A stretch of DNA of 15,739 nucleotides, taken from the NCBI GenBank assembly GCA_964519355.1, contig CAZFJW010000031.1, positions 1 to 15,739 of the forward strand, in the 5' to 3' direction. This stretch comes from CAZBEA01 sp964519355 (GTDB lineage Bacteria; Patescibacteriota; Microgenomatia; Levybacterales; GWA1-39-11). The translations under genes were made by a program, and so were the position numbers. The notes below the pieces were generated by a model. That model did not search any database and had not been told where the DNA came from. It saw only the letters and a list, made by a program, of their open reading frames with translations. Shown here piece after piece: positions 1-7,523 of this stretch (the first letter of the stretch is position 1; each line of letters starts with the position of its first letter).

Positions 1-106
1 TGGGAATCTAGTAAAAGTAGTTGCATGGTATGACAATGAATTTGGATATGCATCAAGACTTGTAGAACAGACGGTTCAAATTGGGCGAAACATTCAAGGC
101 AGATAA
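1..106 (+). CDS. gap: Glyceraldehyde-3-phosphate dehydrogenase, C-terminal fragment
   Basis: Only the last 34 codons are present; the gene enters from beyond the left edge, with reading frame at base 2 and stop TAA at 104-106. The peptide runs KVVAWYDNEFGYASRLVEQT, the highly conserved C-terminal helix region of phosphorylating GAPDH, which oxidises glyceraldehyde-3-phosphate with NAD(P) and phosphate in glycolysis. WYDNE(F/W)GY is a family hallmark, so the call is firm despite the short piece. The CMP kinase-like gene starts 5 bp after the stop, so the two are probably cotranscribed. Together with the aldolase/epimerase operon at 3109-6268 it places central carbon metabolism here. Confidence 0.93.
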   Translation, partial: GNLVKVVAWYDNEFGYASRLVEQTVQIGRNIQGR

Positions 107-111
107 TCCAC

Positions 112-702
112 ATGGGTAATCCTTTTCAGACAGATACTATCCGTATCGTTACTGTTTCAGGGCGTATAGCTTCTGGTTCAACTACGCTTGCAAAAGAGCT
201 TGCGCGAGAACTCGGTTGGAAACATATTGAGGGAGGAGAAATTTTTTGGGAGGCAGTTCGAAAAAGACTTGCACTAAACCCGAAAGAGACAAATTTGAGA
301 CCTGATGAAGAAGACATTCTTTTTGACAAGCAGCTGACAGCAATTCTCCAGAATGAAAAAGAGTTAATTCTTGAAACCAAACTTGCCGGATTTAATGCGC
401 AAGGAGTGGATGGAATTTTTAAAATTCTTGTTATATGCGAGGACGAACACGGAAATGATCAAACCCAAATAAGAATTGACCGACTTGCAAACCGTGATCA
501 TAATTCAGTTCATGATGCAAAGGAAGAAGTTTTGGAACGTGAAAAAAATGATTTAGATAAATGGAGAAAACTCTATGCTCATGAAGATCCCAACTGGACG
601 TACTATGATAAAACTTACTACGACCTCGTAATTAATACCTATACGCTCGGCAAGGAAGAGGCATTTCATGAAGCAATGCGTGCCTTTAAAGAGGCTTTAT
701 AG
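112..702 (+). CDS. Cytidylate kinase-like P-loop kinase, archaeal type
   Basis: The 196-residue protein probably phosphorylates CMP/dCMP with ATP in the cytoplasm. The P-loop GRIASGSTT (residues 17-25) follows a beta strand (IRIVTVS). As in archaeal-type CMP kinases, the usual Walker A lysine is replaced, here by Ser23. Further family-like features are the RLANRD lid segment (124-129), a charged helix with W-x-x-LY (151-155), and YYDLVINT (169-176), which matches the conserved YDLVI(N/D)T near the C-terminus. Length fits the Cytidylate_kin2 family. ATG 112 lies 5 bp after the gap stop; no clear Shine-Dalgarno sequence is seen. The 3' end overlaps the convergent penicillin-binding protein gene by 17 bp (686-702). 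The nucleotide specificity is inferred from family resemblance and could be another NMP. Confidence 0.75.
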   Translation: MGNPFQTDTIRIVTVSGRIASGSTTLAKELARELGWKHIEGGEIFWEAVRKRLALNPKETNLRPDEEDILFDKQLTAILQNEKELILETKLAGFNAQGVDGIFKILVICEDEHGNDQTQIRIDRLANRDHNSVHDAKEEVLEREKNDLDKWRKLYAHEDPNWTYYDKTYYDLVINTYTLGKEEAFHEAMRAFKEAL

Positions 703-2980
703 GAGAAACCGTTGGAGGCTGAAATCCACACTGTACTGAATTTTCAGTACCAACCACAAAATACCTATCGCGTCCATTACACCATTTTTTAATCATCCCA
801 GCGGGTGGAGTTGCGATGTCCGGAGAAGGGAAGATTTCAAGTGCACGTTTGGTTAATGTATTCCAAATAGGGGCAGCTCCAGTGATTCCCGAGACTAGAT
901 TTTGACTCATAGGAGAATTATCATTATTTCCAACCCACGTGGCAATAACAAAGTCAGAGGTAAATCCAACAGTCCAATTATCTCTTTTATTGTCTGTTGT
1001 GCCAGTCTTAACACTCACTCTACTACCTGGAATCGCGAGTGGAGAATTAGGACCAAAGGCCTGGGAACGAGCCTTATTATCGGAAAGAATATCTGAAATT
1101 ATAAATGCAACTCGCTCATCAACAACAGGCTCAGGAGTTGGTGATTTATGAAACAATTTTTTACCATATGCATCTTCAACATCAAGAATTGGATTTAGTT
1201 CCATTTTCCTGCCTCCATTTGCGATAGTTCCATAGGCAACTGCAAGTTCCGTCATTCTTGTCTCTCCACCACCCAGCGTTATAGACAATCCATAAGGCCT
1301 GTCGGGATCCCAGGAAGAAATTCCCATTTTTCTTCCAAAATTAACAAGGTTTTTTACACCAAGTTCCTGGGCTATCCTCACAGCAGGAATATTGTAGGAA
1401 TTTGCAAAAGCCTCACGCAATGCAACTTTTCCGTGATAACCTCCGCCATAATTTACAGGCGAATATACTTCACCTGATGGCGTTCGTATCGAAAGCGGTG
1501 AATCGTCAATCATCATCGCCTCAGTTTTTCCTGAAGCCAAAATATCGGTATAGGTTATAAGCTTTATTGTTGATCCAGGCTGACGAAGCGAGGTAGTTAA
1601 GTTCACATTTCCACCATTATCCCTGTCAAAATAATCCCTGCTTCCAACCATTGCCAAAACTTCTCCAGTCAAAGGCTTTGTAATAAGTGCCGCCCCATTG
1701 GAAATTAATAAATCAGCTGACTCATCAACACTCGTAGCGACTACATCCTCTGTATACTCCTGAAGTGACATATCAAGTGAAGTCCTGACCTGTAATCCTC
1801 CTCTTTCCACCTCCGAAAGTCCATATTCATTGATCAACAAGTCCCTCACATACATAACAAAATGGGGAGCTTTTATTGGACTCGTTGGTTCTTCAAAAAT
1901 AAGTTCTTCACGATACGCCTCATCAGCTGCATTTTGTGTAATAAATTTACTTCTCACCATTGCATCAAGAACTTCTTTTTGCCTTTTTTTACCAAGCTCC
2001 GGAGTCTGACCAAAAGGAGAATATATACTAGGAGCTCTTGGAAGTCCTGCAAGGTATGCCGACTCTCCTAAGGTTAAATCCGATACGCTCTTTCCAAAAT
2101 ATACTTTGCTTGCAGCTTCTGCTCCCCAGGCAGTGCCACCGTATGGTACATAATTGAAATACAACTCAAGAATTTTATCTTTTGAGTATCTTCTTTCTGT
2201 CCAAAACGCAACAACTACTTCTTTTATTTTGCGGCTTATTTTAGGTTCTGAGGTGAGAAGTGCGGACTTTATTAACTGTTGAGTTATTGTCGACCCACCC
2301 TGGAGTTCTTTCTTTTTAATGTTTGAAACCAAGGCACGAGTTATTCCCCTCAGATCAAATCCAGGATGACTATAAAAATTCTTATCTTCTATTGCGATTG
2401 TTGCCTGCTGAAGATAAGCAGGAATTCTATCGAGTGTGACAAGAGTTCTATTCTGATTTACATAAATTTCAAAAAGCAGGTTATTGTTTCTGTCAAAAAT
2501 TTTTGTGGTTTTTGGAATAAAATCTTGAGAAAGCCTATTTGGATTCGGAAGATCTGAGAGAAAAATAAGAGAAATTCCTGGTAGAAAGAGGAGTAAAAAA
2601 GATAAAAAAGACCCAATAAAAAGGTATTTAAATTTGTAAAAAAAGGATGGCTTGTATGCTATTTTTTTAATTTTCTTCTTGGTATTTCTCTTGTGTTTTT
2701 TTCTTTGTAAAGCAGAAATTATTTCTTTAAGGATCGTTATTGGCAATAAAATTGTCGCAAGTAATGTAGCCGCTATAAAATGCACAAACTTTGAAAGTTT
2801 TTTTCTGTATAGTTTTTTTCTGTCTACAAGATAAAACGTACCCTTTTTACGAGTTGATACGGGCTTACTCTTTTTACCAAAGAGAGTTCTTGGAATAAGC
2901 AACACAAACCATGCCAGTCCTTCGCCTATTTTTATTAGCCCATAGAATACGAGCAGTAGTACATACGTGATGATACTCAT
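686..2980 (-). CDS. Class A penicillin-binding protein (PBP1A-type peptidoglycan glycosyltransferase/transpeptidase)
   Basis: This 764-residue bifunctional membrane protein polymerises lipid II and cross-links peptidoglycan outside the membrane. The GT51 domain is clear: catalytic-Glu motif EDKNFYSHPG (198-207), GGSTITQQL (228-236) and the KILELYFNYVPYG stretch (269-281). The transpeptidase domain has all three penicilloyl-serine motifs: STIK (470-473, nucleophile Ser470), SYN (528-530) and KTGT (658-661). The N-terminus is unusual. Hydrophobic segments at about 3-32, 65-87 and 117-141 are separated by Lys/Arg-rich stretches, whereas most PBP1A proteins have one membrane anchor; the third segment is the usual anchor before GT51. 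There is a short tail with C734 and C751. An extended -10 box lies about 30 bp upstream. No Shine-Dalgarno sequence is visible. It is convergent with the CMP kinase gene and divergent from the sugar operon. Confidence 0.95.
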   Translation of the reverse strand: MSIITYVLLLVFYGLIKIGEGLAWFVLLIPRTLFGKKSKPVSTRKKGTFYLVDRKKLYRKKLSKFVHFIAATLLATILLPITILKEIISALQRKKHKRNTKKKIKKIAYKPSFFYKFKYLFIGSFLSFLLLFLPGISLIFLSDLPNPNRLSQDFIPKTTKIFDRNNNLLFEIYVNQNRTLVTLDRIPAYLQQATIAIEDKNFYSHPGFDLRGITRALVSNIKKKELQGGSTITQQLIKSALLTSEPKISRKIKEVVVAFWTERRYSKDKILELYFNYVPYGGTAWGAEAASKVYFGKSVSDLTLGESAYLAGLPRAPSIYSPFGQTPELGKKRQKEVLDAMVRSKFITQNAADEAYREELIFEEPTSPIKAPHFVMYVRDLLINEYGLSEVERGGLQVRTSLDMSLQEYTEDVVATSVDESADLLISNGAALITKPLTGEVLAMVGSRDYFDRDNGGNVNLTTSLRQPGSTIKLITYTDILASGKTEAMMIDDSPLSIRTPSGEVYSPVNYGGGYHGKVALREAFANSYNIPAVRIAQELGVKNLVNFGRKMGISSWDPDRPYGLSITLGGGETRMTELAVAYGTIANGGRKMELNPILDVEDAYGKKLFHKSPTPEPVVDERVAFIISDILSDNKARSQAFGPNSPLAIPGSRVSVKTGTTDNKRDNWTVGFTSDFVIATWVGNNDNSPMSQNLVSGITGAAPIWNTLTKRALEIFPSPDIATPPAGMIKKWCNGRDRYFVVGTENSVQCGFQPPTVSPIKPL

Positions 2981-3011
2981 ATAAAACTATTGGGCAAGAA
3001 TGTCAGGCACG

Positions 3012-3020
3012 ATTATAACA
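3012..3020 (-). promoter_or_regulatory. Extended -10 promoter of the class A PBP gene
   Basis: Read on the minus strand the bases are TGTTATAAT, an exact TGn-TATAAT extended -10. No good -35 box is found at 16-18 bp. Transcription would start near 3005, leaving a leader of about 25 nt with no Shine-Dalgarno sequence before the ATG at 2980. Confidence 0.55.
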
Positions 3021-3023
3021 GAA

Positions 3024-3051
3024 TTGCTATGAAAAGAGAATCCTATACAAT
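3024..3051 (+). promoter_or_regulatory. Possible distal promoter of the sugar-phosphate operon
   Basis: TTGCTA (3024-3029), a 16-bp spacer and TACAAT (3046-3051) fit a sigma-70-type promoter on the plus strand. It would give a leader of about 50 nt before ATG 3109. It overlaps the region upstream of the divergent PBP promoter, so the two may compete. Confidence 0.4.
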
Positions 3052-3092
3052 AACTTATAGTTAATTTGGTGATTTTGACTGATGTTTTGTTG

Positions 3093-3098
3093 TACAAT
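3093..3098 (+). promoter_or_regulatory. -10 box placing transcription start at the PfkB start codon
   Basis: TACAAT lies 10 bp before ATG 3109, so a transcript from it would be leaderless or nearly so. The only -35-like motif (TTGACT, 3075-3080) is too close at 12 bp. The same box-to-ATG geometry recurs at several other genes in the window, which is the main support. Confidence 0.45.
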
Positions 3099-3108
3099 TG
3101 ATGTATTC

Positions 3109-4089
3109 ATGAAAGCGCTTGTAATTGGTTCTTGTATTGTTGACGTTTTTCTCTATCTTCAAGAGTCCCCAAATATTACGCTTGCAAACAACGACTTAAC
3201 TTTTCATTTGGGTGACAAAATTCCGCTTTCTCACACGTCATTTGAAGTTGGAGGGAATGGTGCAAATGTTGCTGTAGCGCTTAAGAGTTTGGGTGTGGAT
3301 ACTTCATTTTATACTTTTCTTGCATCGGATGTCCTTTCTGCAAACCTCCGAACCAAAATACAGGAACGGGGAGTAATAATAGTTAGTCCCGACTCCAATG
3401 CTGAAAAAAGTCCAGTTTCACTTATTTTAAATCTTCCTCAAGACAGAGTAATACTCTCATATCACCCCGAATTCCACCATGAATTCGCATTTAGTCAACA
3501 AGATAATTCTTTTGACATAATGTATCTTACCTCAATTAGCGCAGAGTGGGAGAATGCATACAAACAAGCACTCGAATTTGCATCCAAAAATTCCATACCA
3601 ATCGCTTTTTCTCCAGGAAGCAAACAAATGGAACAAATTACCGACACATTCAAGGAGACACTTCATGCAACAAAATATCTTTTTATAAACAAGAGCGAGG
3701 CTCAAAAAATCATTTCAGCATTCAATCATAATTCAGATTCAATTGAGGAAATTCTTCAAATTCTTTTATCTCTGGGCCCTGAGATTGTTTCAGTTACAGA
3801 CGGGGGCAACGGTGCGTATGCAAAAGCGTCTGACTCCGATGTATTTTTCCTTCCTCCTTTTGGAGAAGCAGGTAGCGAAAAAACTGGGGCTGGCGATTCT
3901 TATGCTGCAGCTTTTTTGGCTGGACTACTTAATAAAGAGGATTTGCAAAGCTGCATGAAATGGGGCGCTTTGAATGCACATTTTGTAATGCAGATTCCCG
4001 GTGCGCAAAACGGCTTGCTAAACCTTGATGAAATCCGTACACTAAGTGATGAGAATGAGTCTTTCCAAGCAAAAACGTTAAGCCAATGA
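3109..4089 (+). CDS. PfkB-family carbohydrate kinase
   Basis: This is an ATP-dependent sugar or sugar-phosphate kinase of the ribokinase/PfkB fold, 326 residues from ATG 3109. An in-frame ATG at 3082 would add nine residues (MFCCTIDVF) but lies upstream of the likely -10 box; the family N-terminus begins at MKALVIGSCIVDV, so 3109 is preferred. Visible signatures are the N-terminal sugar-site GGNGANVAVALKSLG (48-62), NKSEAQ (194-199) and the C-terminal KTGAGDSYAAAFLAG (258-272) with catalytic base Asp263. The neighbouring aldolase suggests a product such as fructose-1,6-bisphosphate or tagatose-bisphosphate, but the sequence does not decide between fructose-6-phosphate, fructose-1-phosphate, ribose or another substrate. 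It is the first gene of a five-gene operon; its stop overlaps the aldolase start (ATGA, 4086-4089). Confidence 0.88.
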   Translation: MKALVIGSCIVDVFLYLQESPNITLANNDLTFHLGDKIPLSHTSFEVGGNGANVAVALKSLGVDTSFYTFLASDVLSANLRTKIQERGVIIVSPDSNAEKSPVSLILNLPQDRVILSYHPEFHHEFAFSQQDNSFDIMYLTSISAEWENAYKQALEFASKNSIPIAFSPGSKQMEQITDTFKETLHATKYLFINKSEAQKIISAFNHNSDSIEEILQILLSLGPEIVSVTDGGNGAYAKASDSDVFFLPPFGEAGSEKTGAGDSYAAAFLAGLLNKEDLQSCMKWGALNAHFVMQIPGAQNGLLNLDEIRTLSDENESFQAKTLSQ

Positions 4090-4949
4090 AACTACATGAA
4101 CTTCACCAAAAAGCATTAGCCGAAGGATGGGCTGTTCCTCATTTTAATTTTTCAAGTCTTGCTCAGCTGAATGGAATTGTTGATGCTGCTAAAAAATTAA
4201 ACGCCCCAGTTCTTGTCGGAACCTCAGAAGGAGAGCGCAAACATGTTGGACTCAAACAAGCAGTAGCCTTGGTTAAGAGTTTTCGGGAGGAGGGGCTTCA
4301 CATTTTCCTAAATGCAGACCACACACACAGCATTGAGGCAGCAATGGCAGCTTTTGACGCAGGATACGATTCTATTCATATAGATCTGTCCAAACTCCCT
4401 TTCCAGGAAAATGTTGAGGGAACTAAAAAAATTGTGGAATATGTAAAAAGCAAGAATCCTGACGTAGAGGTCGAGGCAGAGCTTGGATACCTGGTTACCG
4501 ACTCTTCCAAAATCTATAACGAAGTAATTGAAATTCCAGAGGACTCCTACACTAAAGTTGACGAGGCAGTAAGTTTTGTCGAACAAACCCACATTGACAG
4601 ATTTGCCCCCGCAGTGGGCAACATGCATGGGATAGCCCTTAATGATAAAGTGATCCGCTTTGAACTGATAGAACAGCTTAGAAAAGCGCTCCCTGAAACT
4701 CTCACATTTACAATTCATGGGGGGTCTGGAATTCATGATGAGGATATTAAAAAAATGGTACAGATGGGCTTTAATAATGCGCACATCTCAACGGAACTCC
4801 GCCAGGCATATACTCTTGCATTAAGGAAATTCCTGAATGAAAATCCTGATGAATTATCGCCGCAAGTATACGAAGCGCCAGCAAGAGCAGCTGCTGAAGC
4901 GCTCGCAGAAGAAAAAATGAGACTTTACAATACAGTAAATGTCTTGTAA
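4086..4949 (+). CDS. Class II fructose/tagatose-bisphosphate aldolase
   Basis: The 287-residue zinc-dependent aldolase reversibly cleaves a ketose bisphosphate into DHAP and glyceraldehyde-3-phosphate, which feeds the GAPDH encoded at the left edge. Class II signatures are present: NADHTHS (76-82) with catalytic Asp78 and zinc ligand His79, the EAELG acidic motif (130-134), VGNMHG with zinc ligand His181, IHGGSG with His211, and the phosphate-site region NAHISTELRQA (231-241). The length matches the compact FbaA/GatY/KbaY-type class II enzymes (about 285 residues), so fructose versus tagatose specificity cannot be decided. It overlaps the kinase by 4 bp and the RpiB gene follows after 2 bp, implying translational coupling. 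Confidence 0.93.
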   Translation: MKLHELHQKALAEGWAVPHFNFSSLAQLNGIVDAAKKLNAPVLVGTSEGERKHVGLKQAVALVKSFREEGLHIFLNADHTHSIEAAMAAFDAGYDSIHIDLSKLPFQENVEGTKKIVEYVKSKNPDVEVEAELGYLVTDSSKIYNEVIEIPEDSYTKVDEAVSFVEQTHIDRFAPAVGNMHGIALNDKVIRFELIEQLRKALPETLTFTIHGGSGIHDEDIKKMVQMGFNNAHISTELRQAYTLALRKFLNENPDELSPQVYEAPARAAAEALAEEKMRLYNTVNVL

Positions 4950-4951
4950 CT

Positions 4952-5458
4952 ATGACTATTTTTATTGCCACAGATCACGCAGGCTTCGAATTGAAAGAAA
5001 AAATCAAAAATGATCTGCTAGCAAAAGGCTACCAGGTGGAAGATTGCGGAGCATTTGAATACAATCCTGATGACGACTACCCAGATACGATATCCAAAGC
5101 TGCTGAAAAAATTTCAACAAGTCCATCAGATAAAGCAATAATTTTTGGCAGTTCTGGACAGGGTGAGGCAATTGTGGCAAATAAATTCAGCAATGTCAGA
5201 GCTGTAGTCTTTTACGGTCCTTATGTCCCACAAGATACGATAGATGTATCGGGTAAAACAAGCGATGATCCATTTGAAGTTGTCCGTCTTGCACGAATTC
5301 ATAATGATGCGAATATACTTTCTCTTGGTGCGCATATTTTAAACTTTGACGACGCAATACGGGCGGTTGACGTATTTTTACAAACTGATTTTTCAAATGA
5401 AGAAAGACACACAAGAAGAATTGAAAAAATAAATAATATAGAGAGGAAAAACAGATGA
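4952..5458 (+). CDS. rpiB: Ribose-5-phosphate isomerase B (RpiB/LacA/LacB family)
   Basis: The 168-residue enzyme interconverts ribose-5-phosphate and ribulose-5-phosphate in the pentose phosphate pathway. Family features are the N-terminal TDHAGFELK (7-15), FGSSGQGEAIVANK (65-78) and RIHNDANILSLGAH (115-128). The active-site loop carries Glu72 where E. coli RpiB has a nucleophilic-region cysteine loop (CGTGIG); this matches the GGSGNGE pattern of mycobacterial RpiB, in which a glutamate is the general base. Residues 93-110 form an acidic insertion compared with the short standard enzyme. The charged tail (150-168) may be disordered. The stop overlaps the next start (ATGA, 5455-5458). The pairing with Rpe supports pentose-phosphate isomerisation over galactose-6-phosphate use. 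Confidence 0.87.
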   Translation: MTIFIATDHAGFELKEKIKNDLLAKGYQVEDCGAFEYNPDDDYPDTISKAAEKISTSPSDKAIIFGSSGQGEAIVANKFSNVRAVVFYGPYVPQDTIDVSGKTSDDPFEVVRLARIHNDANILSLGAHILNFDDAIRAVDVFLQTDFSNEERHTRRIEKINNIERKNR

Positions 5459-5640
5459 AATGCCCAATTGATGGAGAGAGTATGGAGAAAGGAATTTTAT
5501 CCGAAGACAATCATTCGTGGCAATCTAAAAGCAGCTGGTCTGGAGCATTTGGGTCTTTTGGAAAAGTGCTAAACCCTGGCAAGCCTTTATGGGCATATCG
5601 ATGCTCCAAATGCGGAAAAGTAGAGTTAACAACTGAGTAA
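5455..5640 (+). CDS. Small zinc-ribbon-like protein, DUF6487-like
   Basis: A 61-residue protein with an N-terminal CPIDG (Cys3) and a C-terminal YRCSKCGKVEL (Cys50, Cys53). This layout resembles small zinc-ribbon proteins of the DUF6487 kind, in which two CxxC knuckles flank a Trp/Gly-rich centre. Only three cysteines are present: the usual second cysteine of the first knuckle is Asp6, so zinc binding may use Asp or be lost. The start overlaps the rpiB stop by 4 bp, is preceded by a GAGG at usable spacing, and rpe follows after 1 bp, so it is a real cotranslated gene and not a spurious ORF. Its function is unknown; the operon suggests a link to pentose-phosphate metabolism. Confidence 0.72.
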   Translation: MKCPIDGESMEKGILSEDNHSWQSKSSWSGAFGSFGKVLNPGKPLWAYRCSKCGKVELTTE

Positions 5641-5641
5641 T

Positions 5642-6268
5642 ATGGAACTAATTCCTGGTGTCCTTGAAAAAGACTGGCACTCAATTGAAAAACGCCTATC
5701 AACAATTTCAACATTTTCAAAATTTGCCCATATTGACTTTATCGACGGCAAATTCACTGAAAATAAAACATACCTTGATCCATCACCATTCAAAAGGTAC
5801 TCAACAAAACTTTTTCTTGAGGCCCATCTTATGGTAGTAAATCCCCAAGAATACATTGTACCTTTGGCAAGAGCGGGCTTTAAAAGATTTATTGGACACA
5901 TTGAGCGCATGCCAAGCCAGAGTGATTTTGTAAAAGAAGCAAAAATGTGGGGAGAGGCTGGACTCGCACTTGACGGGCCGACAGATCTTGATAAATTGCA
6001 CATCCAGCCAGATGAGCTTGACTGTGTATTAATATTCACAGCAGATCATGTTGGATCCTCCGGTCAAGAATTTGATTCATCAAGACTTGAAAAAATTAAA
6101 AAACTTCGTGAACAATTTGATATTTCAATAGAAGTTGATGGAGGAATTAATAAAGATACAATTTTAAAAGCAAAAAATGCTGGGGCTACACGGTTTGTAA
6201 GTACTGGGTTTCTTTTTTCATCAAAAGATCCTGCCTTTCAATATAGAACTCTTCTTTCCCGAATATAA
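5642..6268 (+). CDS. rpe: Ribulose-phosphate 3-epimerase
   Basis: The 208-residue TIM-barrel enzyme interconverts ribulose-5-phosphate and xylulose-5-phosphate. All four metal ligands can be placed: His30 and Asp32 in HIDFIDGKF (30-38), His62 in EAHLMV (60-65), and Asp166 in EVDGGIN (164-170). Asp35 matches the catalytic aspartate and Asp166 the second. The phosphate-binding loop is divergent: the typical PGFGGQ-F is here ADHVGSSGQEF (134-144). It is the last gene of the sugar operon, 1 bp after the zinc-ribbon gene. Its end faces the terminator of the converging GC-rich gene. Confidence 0.88.
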   Translation: MELIPGVLEKDWHSIEKRLSTISTFSKFAHIDFIDGKFTENKTYLDPSPFKRYSTKLFLEAHLMVVNPQEYIVPLARAGFKRFIGHIERMPSQSDFVKEAKMWGEAGLALDGPTDLDKLHIQPDELDCVLIFTADHVGSSGQEFDSSRLEKIKKLREQFDISIEVDGGINKDTILKAKNAGATRFVSTGFLFSSKDPAFQYRTLLSRI

Positions 6269-6306
6269 ATGAACGGGTACCGAGGGAGCTAGCCCCCCGA
6301 TACCCG
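6262..6306 (-). terminator. Hairpin terminator of the GC-rich gene
   Basis: The outer stem is CGGGTA (6274-6279) with TACCCG (6301-6306), and an inner GGG/CCC stem sits over an AGCTAGC-containing loop. Read on the minus strand the hairpin is followed by TTCATTTATATT, which is T-rich but not a pure run. On the plus strand no T-tract follows, so it most likely serves the minus-strand gene and not rpe. Confidence 0.6.
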
Positions 6307-6320
6307 CATGGTGCCCGACC

Positions 6321-7442
6321 TCAAGGGCCAGGCGGTACGTCCAGGATCCATCCCCCCCAGTTAAATACCCAGTAGTTGCCACTTGCTGGGTTCGGTTCGG
6401 CTTCATTCTTGACCCATAGCGACTGGTGCATCGGGTACAAGTATCCTCCTGTTATGGGATCCGTTACAGCCGGGAACGTAAATGTCCATGTTCCCGAAGT
6501 CACGGTTCCCATCGCAGGCCCAGAACCAACTGGGACTGAGGGAGTTCCACATCCGAATAGCGTCGCAGGCAAACACCCGCCAGCCTGATACCGCCCCGGG
6601 TACCCCCAGTCGACAAAGATCTCGTTGATCTTGGTCGGTGAAGACACTGTGACAACGACCGTAATCATGTCCCCATTGCAGGGGTTATAGATACTGATCG
6701 TTCCAGACACGAAAGTCGGTCCCCCGGGTGCCGGGAATGAACCGAAGCTGGTTGGAAGACTCCGTGCACCAGTCCGCTCACACGCAGGTTGTGTCTGCGT
6801 GGGGGTCGGACTTGGGGTGTTCGTCGGCGTGGAAACCGGCGTATTGGTTGGCGAGTTCGTCGCAGTGGCTGTTGCCGTTGCGGTGAACGTCGGACTTGGG
6901 GTGTTCATCGCTGTTCCCGTAGGGGTAGGCGTCGAAACACTGGTCGATGTCGGAGACGGCGACGGTGGTGTCGGGGTCCTGCTTGGCGTAACCGTTGGGG
7001 TTGGCGTGGCAGTACCTGGGCTCGGTGACTGTGCTGCTGTCGGCGAATTCGTCGCTGTTCCCGTAGGGGTAGGCGTCGAACTCGGAGTAGGCGTCACAGA
7101 TGGCGTGATTGTGGCGGTCGGTGTGGCGGTCGGCGTAGGCGAGGGAACTGGGTTCCCACTGCCTGTTGCCGAATCTGCACGCAACATCGGCGCATACGCT
7201 TTGTAGGGTAGTTCTGACCGTATTGATTGGGCCAGTACCATTGAACCCTGTGGAGCGAGCTCAACGACTTGATCTCTAGGAATGCGGACAATTTGCCCCT
7301 GGATATTCCGTAGTGACACGGAATCTTGATCTGCAACCAGCGAAGCTGGCTCTGCAGATGAGGTTGTTGCGCTGAGCGTTATTGCTCCTCCTCCGAGAAG
7401 CAAACCTGCGATCAGCACAAGAAACGGGATCGGCCTTTTCAC
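6321..7442 (-). CDS. Secreted Pro/Thr-rich linker protein in a GC-rich island
   Basis: A 373-residue protein of unknown function. It has an N-terminal signal peptide (MKRPIPF, hydrophobic core 7-22, likely cleavage near Ala30), a short N-domain (about 31-95), a long Pro/Thr/Ser linker (about 97-219, largely PTPT, ATAT and SPT units), and a C-terminal domain (220-373) with four cysteines (221, 255, 290, 298) that could form two disulfides and with many aromatic/Gly residues. Such linkers occur in exported or surface proteins, prominently in Chloroflexota. The start is GTG 7442, with GAGG 7 nt upstream. Base composition is strikingly different: line 6841-6900 is 36/60 G+C by hand count, against 19/60 in 5701-5760 of rpe. 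This points to horizontal acquisition or a chimeric assembly. The reverse-strand Gly/Val ORF over the linker is an artefact. Confidence 0.8.
   Translation of the reverse strand: MKRPIPFLVLIAGLLLGGGAITLSATTSSAEPASLVADQDSVSLRNIQGQIVRIPRDQVVELAPQGSMVLAQSIRSELPYKAYAPMLRADSATGSGNPVPSPTPTATPTATITPSVTPTPSSTPTPTGTATNSPTAAQSPSPGTATPTPTVTPSRTPTPPSPSPTSTSVSTPTPTGTAMNTPSPTFTATATATATNSPTNTPVSTPTNTPSPTPTQTQPACERTGARSLPTSFGSFPAPGGPTFVSGTISIYNPCNGDMITVVVTVSSPTKINEIFVDWGYPGRYQAGGCLPATLFGCGTPSVPVGSGPAMGTVTSGTWTFTFPAVTDPITGGYLYPMHQSLWVKNEAEPNPASGNYWVFNWGGWILDVPPGP
6805..7080. repeat. Internal direct repeats coding for the Pro/Thr linker
   Basis: A 29-bp exact repeat lies at 6908-6936 and 7052-7080, 144 bp (48 codons) apart. 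An 18-bp exact repeat lies at 6805-6822 and 6889-6906, 84 bp (28 codons) apart. Both offsets are multiples of three, so the linker frame is kept. They suggest linker growth by recent in-frame duplication and could also cause copy-number collapse in assemblies. Confidence 0.85.
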
Positions 7443-7499
7443 CAGTGCACCTCGCTGAACTTGGATCGGACGAATTACAAAAGAGCAATAACCCTCCTT

Positions 7500-7523
7500 T
7501 CACGCGCGCTTTATCAGGCGTGA
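7500..7523 (-). other. Hairpin in the leader of the GC-rich gene
   Basis: TCACGC (7500-7505) and GCGTGA (7518-7523) form a 6-bp stem with a 12-nt loop. On the minus strand it is followed by AAGGAGGG, a strong Shine-Dalgarno-like sequence about 55 nt too far upstream to serve the GTG at 7442. No T-run follows, so it is unlikely to be a terminator for the serine hydrolase gene. The rest of the 125-bp gap (7443-7567) holds only a weak possible promoter. Confidence 0.35.

Noticed and set aside
4308..4784. Minus-strand 158-codon ORF inside the aldolase gene
   Set aside because: It is a shadow of a well-supported aldolase whose zinc and catalytic motifs are all in the plus frame.
6805..7080. Repeated units that might be taken for a CRISPR or minisatellite array
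   Set aside because: The units are unequal, in frame and encode a Pro/Thr linker; there are no regular spacers and no cas genes.
6799..7206. Plus-strand 135-codon ORF rich in Gly and Val
   Set aside because: It is the exact antisense of the Pro/Thr linker; repeats of Thr/Pro codons on one strand read as Gly/Val on the other. It has no promoter or Shine-Dalgarno sequence of its own.
7276..7503. Minus-strand 75-codon ORF overlapping the start of the GC-rich gene, with a nearby AAGGAGGG
   Set aside because: The frame conflicts with a gene that has a clear signal peptide; the peptide is Arg/Cys/Ser-rich without domain features. The Shine-Dalgarno-like sequence falls inside this ORF's own first codons, not ahead of its start.
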